A stretch of 64,000 nucleotides of DNA from positions 20,757 through 84,756 of the forward strand of contig JANEMA010000002.1 of NCBI GenBank assembly GCA_024510845.1, in the 5' to 3' direction. The stretch's first letter is position 1. Each line of letters begins with the position of its first letter. Shown in pieces: positions 43,529 to 53,451 of the stretch. Position numbers and translations under genes: made by a program. Below the pieces are notes generated by a model that was not told the DNA's origin, did no database searches, and saw only the letters and a list, made by a program, of their open reading frames with translations. Origin of the DNA: Gammaproteobacteria bacterium (GTDB lineage: Bacteria; Pseudomonadota; Gammaproteobacteria; Chromatiales; Chromatiaceae).

Positions 43529-45056
43529 CTTCTCCCAGCAGCGACTTGCCGGTCATCTCGATGGGTTGCTCCAGGTCCATGATGCGCAGCAGGGTGGGGG
43601 CTACGTCGCACAGGGCACCGTTGTCTTTGAGCGTGTCGAACCGATTACCGACGTAGATCAGGGGTACCGGGTTGGTGGTGTGTGCGGTATGGGCCTGGCC
43701 GATCTCCGGGTCACTCATCTGCTCGGCATTGCCGTGGTCAGCGGTGATCAGCATCTCGCCGCCGACTTCGTGTGCCGCGGCTGCCACGCGGCCGATGCAT
43801 TCGTCGAGCACCTCGATGGCTTGCACGGCGGCGTCGAAATTACCGGTATGTCCCACCATGTCGCCGTTGGCACAGTTGCAGATGATAGCGTCATAGGTGT
43901 CGCCGCGGATGGCCTCGACCAGCTTGTCGGTGACCTCGCGCGCGCTCATCTCCGGCTGCAGGTCGTAGGTCGCGACCTGCGGAGAAGGCACCAGGATGCG
44001 GTCTTCACCCTCGAAGGGTTGTTCCAGCCCGCCGTTGAAGAAGAAAGTCACGTGTGCGTATTTCTCGGTCTCGGCAATACGCAGCTGGCGCAGGCCGAGA
44101 CGGGCGATGTACTCGCCGAAGGTGTTGGTCAGGCGTTCCGGCGGATAGGCCACCGGGATGTCGAATTCCTTGTTGTACTGGGTAAGCGAGACATAGCACG
44201 CGATCTTCGGTGTGGCCCGGTGATCGAAGCAGTCGAAGTCCGGCTCGATGAAGGGACGGGTGATCTGACGCGCGCGATCCGATCGGTAGTTCATGCTGAT
44301 GATGACATCGCCGTCTTCCACCGGGATCGGTGTGCCGATGCGCGTGGGAGAGACGAATTCATCGGTTTCCCCGCGTTCGTAGGCGGCGTGCAGCGCGGTG
44401 AGGCCATCATCGTCGACGTACTCGCTCTCGCCCAGTGTGATCAGGTCGTAGGCCTTGCGGATGCGCTCCCAGCGGTGGTCGCGGTCCATGGCGAAATAGC
44501 GCCCGATCATGGTGGCCAGGCGTCCCCCGCCGACCTCGCCGAACACCTCGTCAAGCTTGCGTAGCGAGGCCTCGGCCGATTTGGGTGGCATGTCGCGGCC
44601 GTCGAGGAAGGCATGTACCACGGTTCTGGCGCCGCGTTCGACGGCCAGGCGCACCATGGCGTGGATGTGTTCTTCATGGCTGTGTACTCCGCCGGGCGAG
44701 AGCAGCCCGAGGATATGCACTTGACGGCCGTGAGCGACTGCAGTGTCCACCGCGTCGGTGAGTGTCAGATTGGAGTAGAAGGACCTGGTTCGGATCGAGC
44801 GACTGACCCGTGTGAATTCCTGGTACACCACGCGGCCAGCGCCCAGGTTGATGTGTCCCACCTCCGAATTGCCCATCTGGCCGCCCGGCAGGCCCACTGC
44901 CGAGCCCGATGTGCGCAGGGCGGTGTGGGGACACTCGGCCCAGAGGCGATCCCAGTTTGGCTTGCGGGCCGTCGCAATGGCGTTGTATTCCGGCTTGTCG
45001 CTCAAGCCCCAGCCATCGAGAACCAACAGGATGGCAGGTCTGACCTTGCTGCTCAT
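43521..45056 (-). CDS. gpmI: 2,3-bisphosphoglycerate-independent phosphoglycerate mutase
   Basis: 511 residues from ATG 45056. The alkaline-phosphatase fold gives LLVLDGWGL (metal), [16 protein letters not shown] with the phospho-Ser, and [11 protein letters not shown]. It interconverts 2- and 3-phosphoglycerate with Mn2+. The frame is open to 45473 but the extension overlaps the divergent regulator gene and is not GpmI-like. Confidence 0.96.
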   Translation of the reverse strand: MSSKVRPAILLVLDGWGLSDKPEYNAIATARKPNWDRLWAECPHTALRTSGSAVGLPGGQMGNSEVGHINLGAGRVVYQEFTRVSRSIRTRSFYSNLTLTDAVDTAVAHGRQVHILGLLSPGGVHSHEEHIHAMVRLAVERGARTVVHAFLDGRDMPPKSAEASLRKLDEVFGEVGGGRLATMIGRYFAMDRDHRWERIRKAYDLITLGESEYVDDDGLTALHAAYERGETDEFVSPTRIGTPIPVEDGDVIISMNYRSDRARQITRPFIEPDFDCFDHRATPKIACYVSLTQYNKEFDIPVAYPPERLTNTFGEYIARLGLRQLRIAETEKYAHVTFFFNGGLEQPFEGEDRILVPSPQVATYDLQPEMSAREVTDKLVEAIRGDTYDAIICNCANGDMVGHTGNFDAAVQAIEVLDECIGRVAAAAHEVGGEMLITADHGNAEQMSDPEIGQAHTAHTTNPVPLIYVGNRFDTLKDNGALCDVAPTLLRIMDLEQPIEMTGKSLLGEDD

Positions 45057-45383
45057 GTCATCTGTCACCACGCATCGCCACGCCCGGGCATGGCGACCAT
45101 CAGAAATCAAATCAAGGGACGGGATTTTCGGCAAGGCACGCCAGTGCCCGTAGCCACGCGAACATACAAGTGCGTAATTAAACCATAGGTGACGACCCCA
45201 AGGCCAACCATTGTGCCTGTCTCGGATAAAGCAGGTTTTGTTGGCTATCAAAGAAAACAAGTTGCCAACCGTAATTCTTTTCGGTCTACTCGAAAAAGGA
45301 GTGCTACATTCGGGTTTCATCGAGTCGGGAAAGCAGGCCTCACGACAAACGATGAATTTTACCATCGAGGACACGGAGCCCTC
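45057..45383 (+). promoter_or_regulatory. gpmI-arsR divergent intergenic region (327 bases)
   Basis: Non-coding on inspection. A plausible plus-strand promoter is TTGCCA (45262-45267), 17 bases, TCTACT (45285-45290), which would leave a leader of about 90 bases before the regulator. GTTGGC (45240) and GCCAAC (45264) form an inverted pair around the -35 that may be an operator. Evidence is pattern-based only. Confidence 0.35.
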
Positions 45384-45710
45384 GTGAACGGCGATACAGA
45401 AAACGGATTCGGTCTGCTGCACGGTGACGAAGACATCGACCGTGCCTCGCGTGTGCTCAAGGCGATGTCGCACCCACTACGACTCAAGATCCTCTGCACC
45501 CTGGGGGACCAAGAGGTCAGCGTGCAAGAGATCGTGGAGCGCGTCGGTACATCGCAGAGCAACATCTCGCAGCATCTTGCGATCCTGCGCGATAAGGGTA
45601 TCCTCACCTACCGTAAAGATGCCAACCGCGTCTTCTACCGGGTGAGCGACAATCGCACGCTGCAACTCATCGGCATGATGCGCGAGGTGTTCTGTTCCAG
45701 TGCTCACTGA
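45384..45710 (+). CDS. ArsR-family regulator with SqrR/BigR-like cysteine pair
   Basis: 108 residues from GTG 45384, with GGAG upstream; the frame is open further but earlier residues are not ArsR-like. The winged helix-turn-helix shows [33 protein letters not shown] and [13 protein letters not shown]. Cys38 (end of KILC) and Cys104 (EVFC) are 66 residues apart, the same spacing as I recall for Cys41/Cys107 of the persulfide sensor SqrR. The gene stands directly before a rhodanese gene. Sensing of reactive sulfur is inferred, not shown. Confidence 0.85.
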   Translation: MNGDTENGFGLLHGDEDIDRASRVLKAMSHPLRLKILCTLGDQEVSVQEIVERVGTSQSNISQHLAILRDKGILTYRKDANRVFYRVSDNRTLQLIGMMREVFCSSAH

Positions 45711-45769
45711 GTGACTAGCCGGGCCGGCCGTGCCAGCCTTGCAACGACGATCCTGACAGCATCGACAGG

Positions 45770-45797
45770 AACGGGGCCATCGCGTCCCGTTTCTTTG
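45770..45797 (+). terminator. Possible weak terminator after the ArsR gene
   Basis: AACGGG (45770-45775) pairs with CCCGTT (45786-45791) over a 10-base loop and is followed by TCTTT. The stem is short. If active it would separate the regulator from the rhodanese gene. Confidence 0.35.
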
Positions 45798-45817
45798 TGG
45801 TGGAGACCCCTGATCCC

Positions 45818-46246
45818 ATGCACATGCAACAGTACCTCGAGTTCGCGGCCAATCACCCCGTGCTGATCGGGGCCTTCATGCTCGTTCTGGGCGCACTGAT
45901 CTGGAATCTGCTGCGCGAAGGTGTCAGCGGCATGAACATCGGTCCGGCCGAGGCCACGCTAAAGATCAATCACGAGGACGCTGTGGTAGTGGATGTGCGC
46001 TCGATCGAGGAATTTTCCGGAGGTCACATCCTGCATGCCAGGAACATCCCGCTCAACGGGTTGAAGAACCAGTTGCCTGCGCTGGAGAAGTATCGCCAAC
46101 GCCCGATCATCATTGCGTGTCACAGTGGCTCCCGATCGGGTGTGGCTGCCAGCACCCTGCGCAAGGAAGGTTTCGAGCAGGTGTACAACCTGCGTGGTGG
46201 TATGCTGGCCTGGGAGAGCGCCGGCCTGCCGATGAAACGCCGTTAA
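45818..46246 (+). CDS. Membrane-anchored rhodanese (YibN-like)
   Basis: 142 residues from ATG 45818 (ATG 45824 and GTG 45797 are alternatives). One N-terminal membrane helix (HPVLIGAFMLVLGALIWNLL) precedes a single rhodanese domain. The active-site loop is CHSGSRSG with its persulfide-carrying Cys, and VVDVRSIEEFSGGHI is the family opening. It resembles E. coli YibN, which lies in the same yibN-secB-gpsA neighbourhood. The grxC gene that usually lies between yibN and secB is missing. Confidence 0.92.
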   Translation: MHMQQYLEFAANHPVLIGAFMLVLGALIWNLLREGVSGMNIGPAEATLKINHEDAVVVDVRSIEEFSGGHILHARNIPLNGLKNQLPALEKYRQRPIIIACHSGSRSGVAASTLRKEGFEQVYNLRGGMLAWESAGLPMKRR

Positions 46247-46264
46247 CCACAGGAAGCACAAGTC

Positions 46265-46732
46265 ATGACCGACGACGCACAGGCAGAGAATACACCTCAG
46301 TTCGCCATCCAGAGGATCTATGTGAAGGATCTGTCCTTCGAATCGCCCAATGCCCCTCAGATATTCCTGGAGGAGGGCGCACCCGAGGTCCAGGTCGGCT
46401 TGCAGACCGAGGTGACTGCCCTTGGTGACGAGACCTACGAGGTGGTGCTCACTGTAAACGTGGAGGCCAGACTCGCCGAGCGCACCATCTATCTGGTGGA
46501 GGTGAAACAGGCCGGAATCTTCCTGGCCCGCGAATTCCCCGAGGAGCAGCTGGGTCCCCTGCTTGGCATTGGTGCCCCCAACGCCCTGTTGCCCTATGTG
46601 CGCGAACTGATCTCGGATCTGACTACCCGTGGCACTTTCGCGCCGTTCATCCTGCAACCGGTCAATTTCGAGGCCATGTACGCCCAGCGGCAGGCCACAG
46701 ATGTGTCGAGCGTCGGGCCTGCCACCCACTGA
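46265..46732 (+). CDS. secB: Protein-export chaperone SecB
   Basis: 155 residues. Canonical motifs are FAIQRIYVKDLSFESPNAP at the N-terminus, VEVKQAGIFL, and PYVRELISDLTTRGTFAPFILQPVNFEAMY. The tetramer keeps preproteins unfolded for SecA. This is the housekeeping SecB. A second, divergent SecB-like protein is encoded in the toxin-antitoxin module at 60725-61189. Confidence 0.97.
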   Translation: MTDDAQAENTPQFAIQRIYVKDLSFESPNAPQIFLEEGAPEVQVGLQTEVTALGDETYEVVLTVNVEARLAERTIYLVEVKQAGIFLAREFPEEQLGPLLGIGAPNALLPYVRELISDLTTRGTFAPFILQPVNFEAMYAQRQATDVSSVGPATH

Positions 46733-46742
46733 GCCATAGGCC

Positions 46743-47747
46743 ATGGTGAACGAGCGCATCTGGGTTCTCGGTGCGGGTTCCTGGGGTACCGCTTTGGCAA
46801 TCGACCTTGCGCGCCACCGGCCGGTCAGCCTCTGGTCACACAGCAGGGAAGAGGTCGACATCCTGCGGCGTGATCACGAGAACCGGCAATACCTGCCTGG
46901 CATCCCCTTCCCTGAGGCACTGACGCTGGAAGACGACCTCGGGCGCCTGCTGGAAGATTGTGGTGAGGTGCTGATCGCTGTGCCCAGCCATGCCTTTGCC
47001 GGGCTCTGTGCGCGGATCGCGGAACTGGTCCCCGGGCTGTCTTCGCTGTCCTGGGCCACCAAGGGTTTCGAACCGGAGAGTGGCAAGCTGCTCAGTGAAA
47101 TGGCTGCTCACCATGTCCCACAGGCGACGCTCAGTGTGTTGTCCGGACCGACTTTTGCCCGCGAGGTTGCCCAGGGATTGCCGACGGCCATCACTGTCGC
47201 CTCCACCGATCTCGCACACGCGCGGCGTCTGGCCGACTGGGTGCGCAGTGACCACTTTCGGGTGTACACCAGTGATGACCTGGTGGGGGTACAGGTTGGT
47301 GGTGCGGCCAAGAACGTGATGGCCATTGCCGCCGGTATCTCCGATGGCCTGGGCTTCGGTGCCAATGCGCGTGCGGCATTGATCACCCGGGGCCTGTCCG
47401 AAATCACTCGCTTGGGGTTGGCGCTGGGTGGACGTGCCGAGACCTTCATGGGGCTGGCCGGGCTGGGCGACCTGGTGCTCACCTGTACCGATGACCAGTC
47501 GCGCAACCGGCGCCTGGGCCTGGCCCTGGCCACCGGGCAGTCAGTGGATCAGGCGCGCGTGGCCATCGGCCAGGAGGTCGAGGGCGTGGGTACTGCACGC
47601 GAGGTGTACCGCAAGGCGCAAGCGCTGGGTATCGATATGCCGATCACCGAGCAGACATGGCGTGTGCTCTACCAGGGACTGTCCCCGCGTGAGGCCGTCC
47701 ACAATCTGTTGTCCCGACAGCCCAGGGCCGAGGAGGTCTTTCTGTGA
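46743..47747 (+). CDS. gpsA: Glycerol-3-phosphate dehydrogenase [NAD(P)+]
   Basis: 334 residues. The dinucleotide-binding motif is VLGAGSWGTALAI, and the catalytic Lys is in GGAAKNVMAIAAGISDGLGFG. It makes sn-glycerol-3-phosphate for phospholipid synthesis. The next gene starts at a GTG overlapping its stop. Confidence 0.96.
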   Translation: MVNERIWVLGAGSWGTALAIDLARHRPVSLWSHSREEVDILRRDHENRQYLPGIPFPEALTLEDDLGRLLEDCGEVLIAVPSHAFAGLCARIAELVPGLSSLSWATKGFEPESGKLLSEMAAHHVPQATLSVLSGPTFAREVAQGLPTAITVASTDLAHARRLADWVRSDHFRVYTSDDLVGVQVGGAAKNVMAIAAGISDGLGFGANARAALITRGLSEITRLGLALGGRAETFMGLAGLGDLVLTCTDDQSRNRRLGLALATGQSVDQARVAIGQEVEGVGTAREVYRKAQALGIDMPITEQTWRVLYQGLSPREAVHNLLSRQPRAEEVFL

Positions 47748-48301
47748 ATGATTCCGCCGATTGCCTGTTGCCCGAGGAGCTCGACAAGCTGCAGAGCGTA
47801 CTGGTCGAGCACATGTCGATTTCAGGCAGCATGCCGCTGGATGCTGCACATGGCTATCTCACCGCTTTGGCAGCGCACGCCGATCGCGTGGGACACGAGG
47901 CAGCGCGCACACGGGTGCTTGGCGAGATTGCCGGTGGGCACGGCATCGCCTTCCTGCTGTACAAGTTTCACGAGCAGATCCTGCGTGATCTGGAAACTGG
48001 CGACTACGGGCCACTGATCATGCAGATGCCGCGCGAGGACGGCAGCATGCGACCCCTGCCCTATGGCTGGTGCGAAGGCTATGCCCTGGGGCTGAATACT
48101 GCTGGCGAGGACCGGCGTGAACAGGTGGCTGCCGACGAGCAGGCCGCTGCGCGCCTCACCCCCATCTATGCCTTCCTGATGTACGAAGAATCACAGATGT
48201 TCGATCCGCCCGACGAGCAGGCTCACTGTGAGACGGTTGGTGAACTGGGCGAGAGCGCAGTGTGGCTGTATCGCTGGTGGCAGCAGCGGGGTGGCACATG
48301 A
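47744..48301 (+). CDS. UPF0149 (YecA/YgfB-like) family protein
   Basis: 185 residues from GTG 47744. Typical family features are MPLDAAHGYLTALAA, PYGWCEGYALGL and the acidic middle, without the C-terminal SEC-type zinc motif of longer YecA proteins. Function is unknown in general. Coupled by overlap to gpsA upstream and to the SH3 gene downstream. Confidence 0.82.
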   Translation: MNDSADCLLPEELDKLQSVLVEHMSISGSMPLDAAHGYLTALAAHADRVGHEAARTRVLGEIAGGHGIAFLLYKFHEQILRDLETGDYGPLIMQMPREDGSMRPLPYGWCEGYALGLNTAGEDRREQVAADEQAAARLTPIYAFLMYEESQMFDPPDEQAHCETVGELGESAVWLYRWWQQRGGT

Positions 48302-48921
48302 AGCTTGGTCTGCTGATCATTCTGCTGGGACTCTGCGGCCCGTCTGCAGCGACCCATGTGACCGACCGGCTGGTGATAGGCCTGTACGAGGCACCAGCCC
48401 TGAAGGGAGAGCCACAGCGCCTGCTTGCCGGAGGGACGCCGATCGAGGTCCTGGCGCGTAGCGCCGGCAAGGCAAGGGTCCGATTGGGGGATGGCACCAC
48501 GGGCTGGATCGAGGCACGTTACATTTCGGAGGAGAAATCGGCAGCCATGCAGTTGCTGGAGGCACGCATCGAAATTCGCCGTCTGCATCAGCGCCTGGCC
48601 GACGTGACATCGGTCGAGGGAAAGACCAAGGATGCACCATTGCCATCGGTGGCCGTGCGTACCGGTATCGAGTTCGACAGAGCACGGGAGCGCATTGTCG
48701 AGCTGAAGCGGTCGCTGGACAAACTGGCCAAGCGCTTGCAACAAATCTACGACCTTCCAGGCGTGAAGGCTCCCGAGAGGAGAGTGGCCTTTCCGGTATC
48801 GTACGATGGTGCCGGCTATCTCTGGGGCCTGTCGGGTTTTCTGGTGCTGGCCGGATTCGTCGCCGGTGTGGCACTGGTCAAGCTGCGGCTGCGTCGACGT
48901 TATGGTGACCTGCGGCTCTAG
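48298..48921 (+). CDS. TIGR04211-type SH3 domain membrane protein
   Basis: 207 residues from ATG 48298. Order: signal peptide (KLGLLIILLGLCGPSAA), bacterial SH3 domain (TDRLVIGLYEAPALKGEP to GTTGWIEARYIS), helical coiled-coil linker, and one C-terminal membrane helix (LWGLSGFLVLAGFVAGVALV) with a basic tail. This architecture matches the YgiM-like family. Role probably in envelope maintenance. It converges on the reductase gene with a 4-base overlap. Confidence 0.85.
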   Translation: MKLGLLIILLGLCGPSAATHVTDRLVIGLYEAPALKGEPQRLLAGGTPIEVLARSAGKARVRLGDGTTGWIEARYISEEKSAAMQLLEARIEIRRLHQRLADVTSVEGKTKDAPLPSVAVRTGIEFDRARERIVELKRSLDKLAKRLQQIYDLPGVKAPERRVAFPVSYDGAGYLWGLSGFLVLAGFVAGVALVKLRLRRRYGDLRL

Positions 48922-49976
48922 TCCGGCTGCCGGAATCCGTACATCCCCGGTTCCTGTCTGGCTGCCTGTTTGTCTTTGGTGGTGGCGTATTCGAAGGAGT
49001 CGTAGTGGATTTGTGCGTCGGGCACCCCGGCCGAATGCAGTGCGTCCAGTGCCGCCTTGACCATCACCGGCGGGCCGGCCATGTAGAAGTCGCAGGCCAC
49101 CGGATCGTCGATATCGGCCAGTACCGCCTCGTGCACGAAACCGGTACGCCCCGTCCAGTCGGCATCGGGCTCGGAGAGTATCGGGACATACTGAAAGTTG
49201 GCATGCTCGCGTGCCCACTGCTCTGGCAGCTCTGGCAGGTAGAGGTCACGCTGTGAGCGCACTCCCCAGTACAGTGTCATCGGTCGTTCGATGCCCTTGT
49301 GGAGGGCGTGTTCGATCTGCGATTTGATCGGAGCCAGGCCGGTGCCACCACCGATGAACAGCATGGGACGTGGAGAGGCCTCGTCCAGCACGAAACTGCC
49401 GTGTGGACCTTCGATACGGAGAATGGTCTGGTCCTCGAGCTTGCTGAACACCCAGTCGGTGAAGCGGCCACCGTCGATGTGCCGGATGTGCAGTTCGATC
49501 AGTGCATCGTCCCCGGGGGCATTGGCGATGGAGAAGGCGCGATGGCTGCCGTCGGCGAGTACGAAGTCGATGTATTGTCCGGCGCGGAACTGCAGGCGCT
49601 GGGTGTCCGGCAGCTTGAGCCAGAGGCGAACCACGTCATGCGTCAAGTGATCGATACCCTGCACCCGTGCCGGCAGCATGTGCACCTCGCCCCGATCTGG
49701 TGTCTCGACCTCGCGCACCTCGAGCACCAGGTCACTCTGTGGATAGGCCATACAGGGGAGACAGCGGTCTTCGGGTTCATGCGCCAACGCCTCGGGCGGG
49801 CCATCGGGAGAGTCCACCTCACCTTGTGCGAGGACGGCGATGCAGGACCCGCAACGCCCGCTGCGGCAGCCGTAGGGGAGACCGATGCCCTTGCGGATGG
49901 CTGCATCGAGGACCGTTTCACCGGACTCGACAGAGAATTCGCGCCCGCTGGGCAGAAGAGTGACCTTGAAACTCAT
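48918..49976 (-). CDS. 2Fe-2S ferredoxin-type flavin reductase (CDP-6-deoxy-glucoseen reductase-like)
   Basis: 352 residues from ATG 49976. The N-terminal plant-type ferredoxin domain has Cys37, Cys42, Cys45 and Cys75. An FAD domain (RAFSIANAP) and an NAD(P) domain (FIGGGTGLAPIKS) follow. It moves electrons from NAD(P)H via FAD to the 2Fe-2S cluster and on to an unknown acceptor. Similar genes are common as single units in gammaproteobacteria; sugar reduction is not implied, since no deoxysugar genes are near. Confidence 0.88.
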   Translation of the reverse strand: MSFKVTLLPSGREFSVESGETVLDAAIRKGIGLPYGCRSGRCGSCIAVLAQGEVDSPDGPPEALAHEPEDRCLPCMAYPQSDLVLEVREVETPDRGEVHMLPARVQGIDHLTHDVVRLWLKLPDTQRLQFRAGQYIDFVLADGSHRAFSIANAPGDDALIELHIRHIDGGRFTDWVFSKLEDQTILRIEGPHGSFVLDEASPRPMLFIGGGTGLAPIKSQIEHALHKGIERPMTLYWGVRSQRDLYLPELPEQWAREHANFQYVPILSEPDADWTGRTGFVHEAVLADIDDPVACDFYMAGPPVMVKAALDALHSAGVPDAQIHYDSFEYATTKDKQAARQEPGMYGFRQPD

Positions 49977-50108
49977 GGCATTGGTGCCGTACAGAATGAC
50001 GAAAGAATGGCGCATTCTCGGCGATCGGCGGGGACAATTAAACCGAATATTTCACCGGTATCCCGGAGACCGGCGGATGAGTGAAGGTATGGCGGAACGG
50101 AGTGGAAG

Positions 50109-50984
50109 ATGGCCATGATCGTGGGATGTGGCGCCGTGGGGCGTCAACTGGCTGGCGCCCTGGCTGGTGTGGGTGAGCCGGTACGGGGCGTAGTGCGTTC
50201 GCCGGACTCGGCGCGGACGTTGGCCGAGCTGGGCGTCGAGACGTTGGTCTGTGATCTCGACACGGAGCGTCTGCCGCCGGGCACGAGTGCAGGCGAGGCT
50301 GTCTGGTATCTGGTGCCGCCCCCCGCGCAGGGCCGTGAGGACACCCGGCTGCAAGGCTTTCTCGCCGGGCTGCAGAGCAGCGGCCAGCCGCGTCGTATCC
50401 TGCTGATCAGTACCAGCGGCATCTATGGGGACTGCGGTGGCGACTGGATCGACGAGACCCGGGAGCCGAATCCCCGAGTGGATCGTGCCCATCGTCGCCT
50501 GGATGCAGAACGGCTGCTTCTTGCCTGGCGCGAGGCGAGCGGGGGCGAGGCGGTGATCTTCCGTGTCGCCGGTATCTATGGGCCGGGCAAGCTGCCCCTC
50601 GAGCGCCTGCGTCTCGGCCTGCCCATGATTGCCCCGGAGCATGCACCCTGGACCAACCGTATCCATCTGGATGATCTGGTGCAGGCCTGTGTGCTGGGCA
50701 TGTGGCATGGTCGTGATGGTGAGATCTACAATGTCAGCGACGGTCATCCGGGCAACATGGCCGACTACTTCAACCGTGTGGCCGACCTGGCCGAGCTGTC
50801 GCGCCCACCGCTGATTGGTCCGGTCGAGGCCGAAGAGCGCCTGTCGGCGGGCCTGCGTTCCTATTTCGCCGAGTCGCGGCGCCTGCGCAACGACAAACTG
50901 TTGCGTGAGCTGGGGTTGGTGTTGCGCTATCCCGACCTGGCATCCGGGTTGGTGGCCTGTTTCCGCGATATCGAAGGCTCCTGA
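50109..50984 (+). CDS. NAD-dependent epimerase/SDR family oxidoreductase (YeeZ-like)
   Basis: 291 residues. The cofactor motif IVGCGAVGRQLA is of the atypical extended SDR type, with LLISTSGIYGDCGGDWIDE in place of the classical Ser-Tyr-Lys set and FRVAGIYGPGKLPLERL further on. Substrate is unknown. It is a single gene divergent from the reductase, with GGAG upstream of ATG 50109. Confidence 0.85.
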   Translation: MAMIVGCGAVGRQLAGALAGVGEPVRGVVRSPDSARTLAELGVETLVCDLDTERLPPGTSAGEAVWYLVPPPAQGREDTRLQGFLAGLQSSGQPRRILLISTSGIYGDCGGDWIDETREPNPRVDRAHRRLDAERLLLAWREASGGEAVIFRVAGIYGPGKLPLERLRLGLPMIAPEHAPWTNRIHLDDLVQACVLGMWHGRDGEIYNVSDGHPGNMADYFNRVADLAELSRPPLIGPVEAEERLSAGLRSYFAESRRLRNDKLLRELGLVLRYPDLASGLVACFRDIEGS

Positions 50985-51029
50985 GACCGGGGTGCCCTGG
51001 CCATGGCGCCGGTTGTTCCGGTGAGCCAG

Positions 51030-51059
51030 TCCTGGTTCCGGCAGGAGCCAGAACCAGGA
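51030..51059. terminator. Inverted repeat between convergent genes, possible terminator
   Basis: TCCTGGTTC (51030-51038) and GAACCAGGA (51051-51059) form a perfect 9-base-pair stem over a 12-base loop between the SDR gene and prlC. No T-run follows on the plus strand, so termination is only suggested by position. Confidence 0.4.
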
Positions 51060-51140
51060 ATCAAAATACCGCTGCCGACCAGAACGGGCTGCTGGTGAGC
51101 GTGCAGATCTGATACATCCGCAGCCATTTCCGGGTGTCGA

Positions 51141-53192
51141 TCAGTGCGCGATGCCGGAATGCCGCAACAGTGCGTCGATCTTCGGCTCGCGCCCGCGGAA
51201 GGCGCGGAACAGCTCGGCCGCGTCCCGCGAGCCGCCCGGCTCGAGGATGTTGCGCAGGAAAGACTGACCGGTCTCGCGGTCGAAGATCCCGCGCTCCTCG
51301 AACAGCGAGAAGGCATCCGCCGACAGTACCTCGGCCCACTTGTAGCTGTAGTAGCCTGCCGCATAGCCGCCGGCGAAGATGTGGGTGAAGCTGTTGGCGA
51401 AGCGGTTCCATTCCGGTGGCCGCACCACTGCCACCTCGTCGCGTACCTGCTCGAGGATCTGGTCGATGCGTGCTCCGTGCTCGGGGTCGTACTCCCGGTG
51501 GATGCGGAAATCGAACAGCGAGAATTCGAGCTGGCGCACCATCATCATGGCCGACTGGAAGTGCTTGGCGGCGATCATCTTTTCGTAGAGTGCCTGCGGG
51601 ATGGGTTCGCCGGTCTCGTAGTGACCGGAGATCAGGTCCAGGGCCTCGCGCTCCCAGCAGAAGTTCTCCATGAATTGCGAGGGCAGCTCCACGGCGTCCC
51701 AGGCCACGCCGTTGATGCCCGAGATTTCGGGATGATCCACGCGGGTGAGCATGTGGTGCAGGCCGTGTCCGAACTCGTGGAACAGGGTCTCGACTTCGTC
51801 ATGGGTGAGCAGCACTGGCTTGCCGTCCACCGGGGGCGTGAAATTGCAGGTCATGTAGGCGACCGGGATCTGGGCACGTTCGCGGGTGACCATGCGTGAC
51901 TGGCAGGTGTCCATCCAGGCGCCGCCGCGCTTGTCGGGGCGTGCATACAGGTCGAAATAGAACTGGCCGCGCACCGTGCCGTCGGTATCGCGGATCTCGT
52001 AGAACTTGACGTCGGGGTGCCAGACATCCACGCCGTCCACCTCGTGGAAGCCCACTCCGTAGAGCCGGCCGACCACTTCGAACATGCCGGCGATCACCCG
52101 ATGCTCGGGGAACCATGGCTTGATCTCCTCCTGGGTGATGGCATAGCGCGCCTGGCGCAGCTTTTCGCTGTAGTAGGGGATGTCCCAGGGCTGGAGATCG
52201 TCACAGCCCTGTTCGGTGGCAAAGTCGCGCAATTCGGCCAGCTCACGCTCGGCCTGCGGACGCGAGCGCGCGGCCAGGTCGTACAGAAAACCCATCACCT
52301 CGTCGGTGCTGTGTGCCATCTTGGTGGCCAGCGATCGCTCGGCGTAGTTGGCGAAATTCAGCAATTGCGCCAGTTCGTGACGCAGCGCCAGAATCTCCTC
52401 CATGAAGGCACTGTTGTCGTGCGTCGTGTCGTGTGGGCCACGGTCGGAGGCGCGGGTGTTGTAGGCCTCGTAGAAGGTGCGCCGCAGGCTGCGATCGTCG
52501 GCATAGCTCATCACCGGGTGGTAGGAAGGAAAATCGAGGGTGAATACCCAACCCGCCTTGCCGCGTTCGCGCGCGGTCTGTGCTGCCAGGGTGCGCGCTG
52601 ACTCGGGCAGACCGGCAAGCGACTTCCCGTCGATGATGTGCATCTCCCAGATATTGGTGCAATCGAGCACGTTCTCGGCGAAGCGGCTGGTCGATTGTGA
52701 CAGGTGCTGACTGATCTCACGATAGCGCACCTGTTCGTCGGGTGGCAGGTCGATGCCCGAGAGGTGGAAATCGCGCAGCGCATTCGTCAGCACCTTGCGC
52801 TGAGCCGCATCCAGCGGCTGGTCCGACTCGGCCAGGTGCTTGTAGGCGCGATAAAGGCGCGGGTTCTGGCCCAGCTCGGTGCCGTATTGAGACAGTTTGG
52901 GCAGGCAGGCGTTGTAGGCCGTCCGCAGTGCCTTGCTGTTCATCACCGAATTGAGATGCGAGACCGGTGACCAGGCACACTCCAGCTCGTTCTCGAGAAT
53001 CTCCAGGGGCTCGATGAGCTGCTCCCAGGTCGGGGTCTCGCCCACCTCGTCGAGCAGGCGTTCGATCTCGCGGCGGTTGCGTGCGAGCAGATAGTCGATG
53101 GCTGGCTCGACATGTTCCGGGCAGATCTGGGAGAAGGCCGGCAGGATATCGAAGCGGAGGAGCGGGTTGGCGTCTTGGTCTTGGCTGTTCAT
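51141..53192 (-). CDS. prlC: Oligopeptidase A (M3 metallopeptidase)
   Basis: 683 residues from ATG 53192. The zinc site is LFHEFGHGLHHML with the downstream Glu in ELPSQFMENFCWE. The long helical N-domain and the C-terminal FAGGYAAGYYSYKWAEVLSADAF are typical. It degrades signal peptides and other short peptides in the cytoplasm. The frame is open upstream to 53369, but that part is GC-rich noise. Confidence 0.96.
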   Translation of the reverse strand: MNSQDQDANPLLRFDILPAFSQICPEHVEPAIDYLLARNRREIERLLDEVGETPTWEQLIEPLEILENELECAWSPVSHLNSVMNSKALRTAYNACLPKLSQYGTELGQNPRLYRAYKHLAESDQPLDAAQRKVLTNALRDFHLSGIDLPPDEQVRYREISQHLSQSTSRFAENVLDCTNIWEMHIIDGKSLAGLPESARTLAAQTARERGKAGWVFTLDFPSYHPVMSYADDRSLRRTFYEAYNTRASDRGPHDTTHDNSAFMEEILALRHELAQLLNFANYAERSLATKMAHSTDEVMGFLYDLAARSRPQAERELAELRDFATEQGCDDLQPWDIPYYSEKLRQARYAITQEEIKPWFPEHRVIAGMFEVVGRLYGVGFHEVDGVDVWHPDVKFYEIRDTDGTVRGQFYFDLYARPDKRGGAWMDTCQSRMVTRERAQIPVAYMTCNFTPPVDGKPVLLTHDEVETLFHEFGHGLHHMLTRVDHPEISGINGVAWDAVELPSQFMENFCWEREALDLISGHYETGEPIPQALYEKMIAAKHFQSAMMMVRQLEFSLFDFRIHREYDPEHGARIDQILEQVRDEVAVVRPPEWNRFANSFTHIFAGGYAAGYYSYKWAEVLSADAFSLFEERGIFDRETGQSFLRNILEPGGSRDAAELFRAFRGREPKIDALLRHSGIAH

Positions 53193-53451
53193 CGTGGTAG
53201 TGACAGATAGTGGAGACAGGGCGCAGACTTTAACCGCTTTCGAGCCTGTGTGCGGGGGATTCAAGGCCTGTCGGTGGTAGCGGCAGACCAGCCCGGATTC
53301 GGGGTGGCAGGCCATCGCTCCCGTACCAGGTCTCGGCATGCCGGGTGTCGATGGCCGTACCCTCGGCAATCGATCACGAACCCGCCCATTTCATCGCACA
53401 ACAATGAAGAGATCGTCATTGCTACCTGCGTGACCGGCTCCTGCATGGGTG

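Noticed and set aside
53193..53451. Gap between prlC and lemA examined for a decayed gene
   Set aside because: Short frames in both directions show no family resemblance; nothing can be supported.
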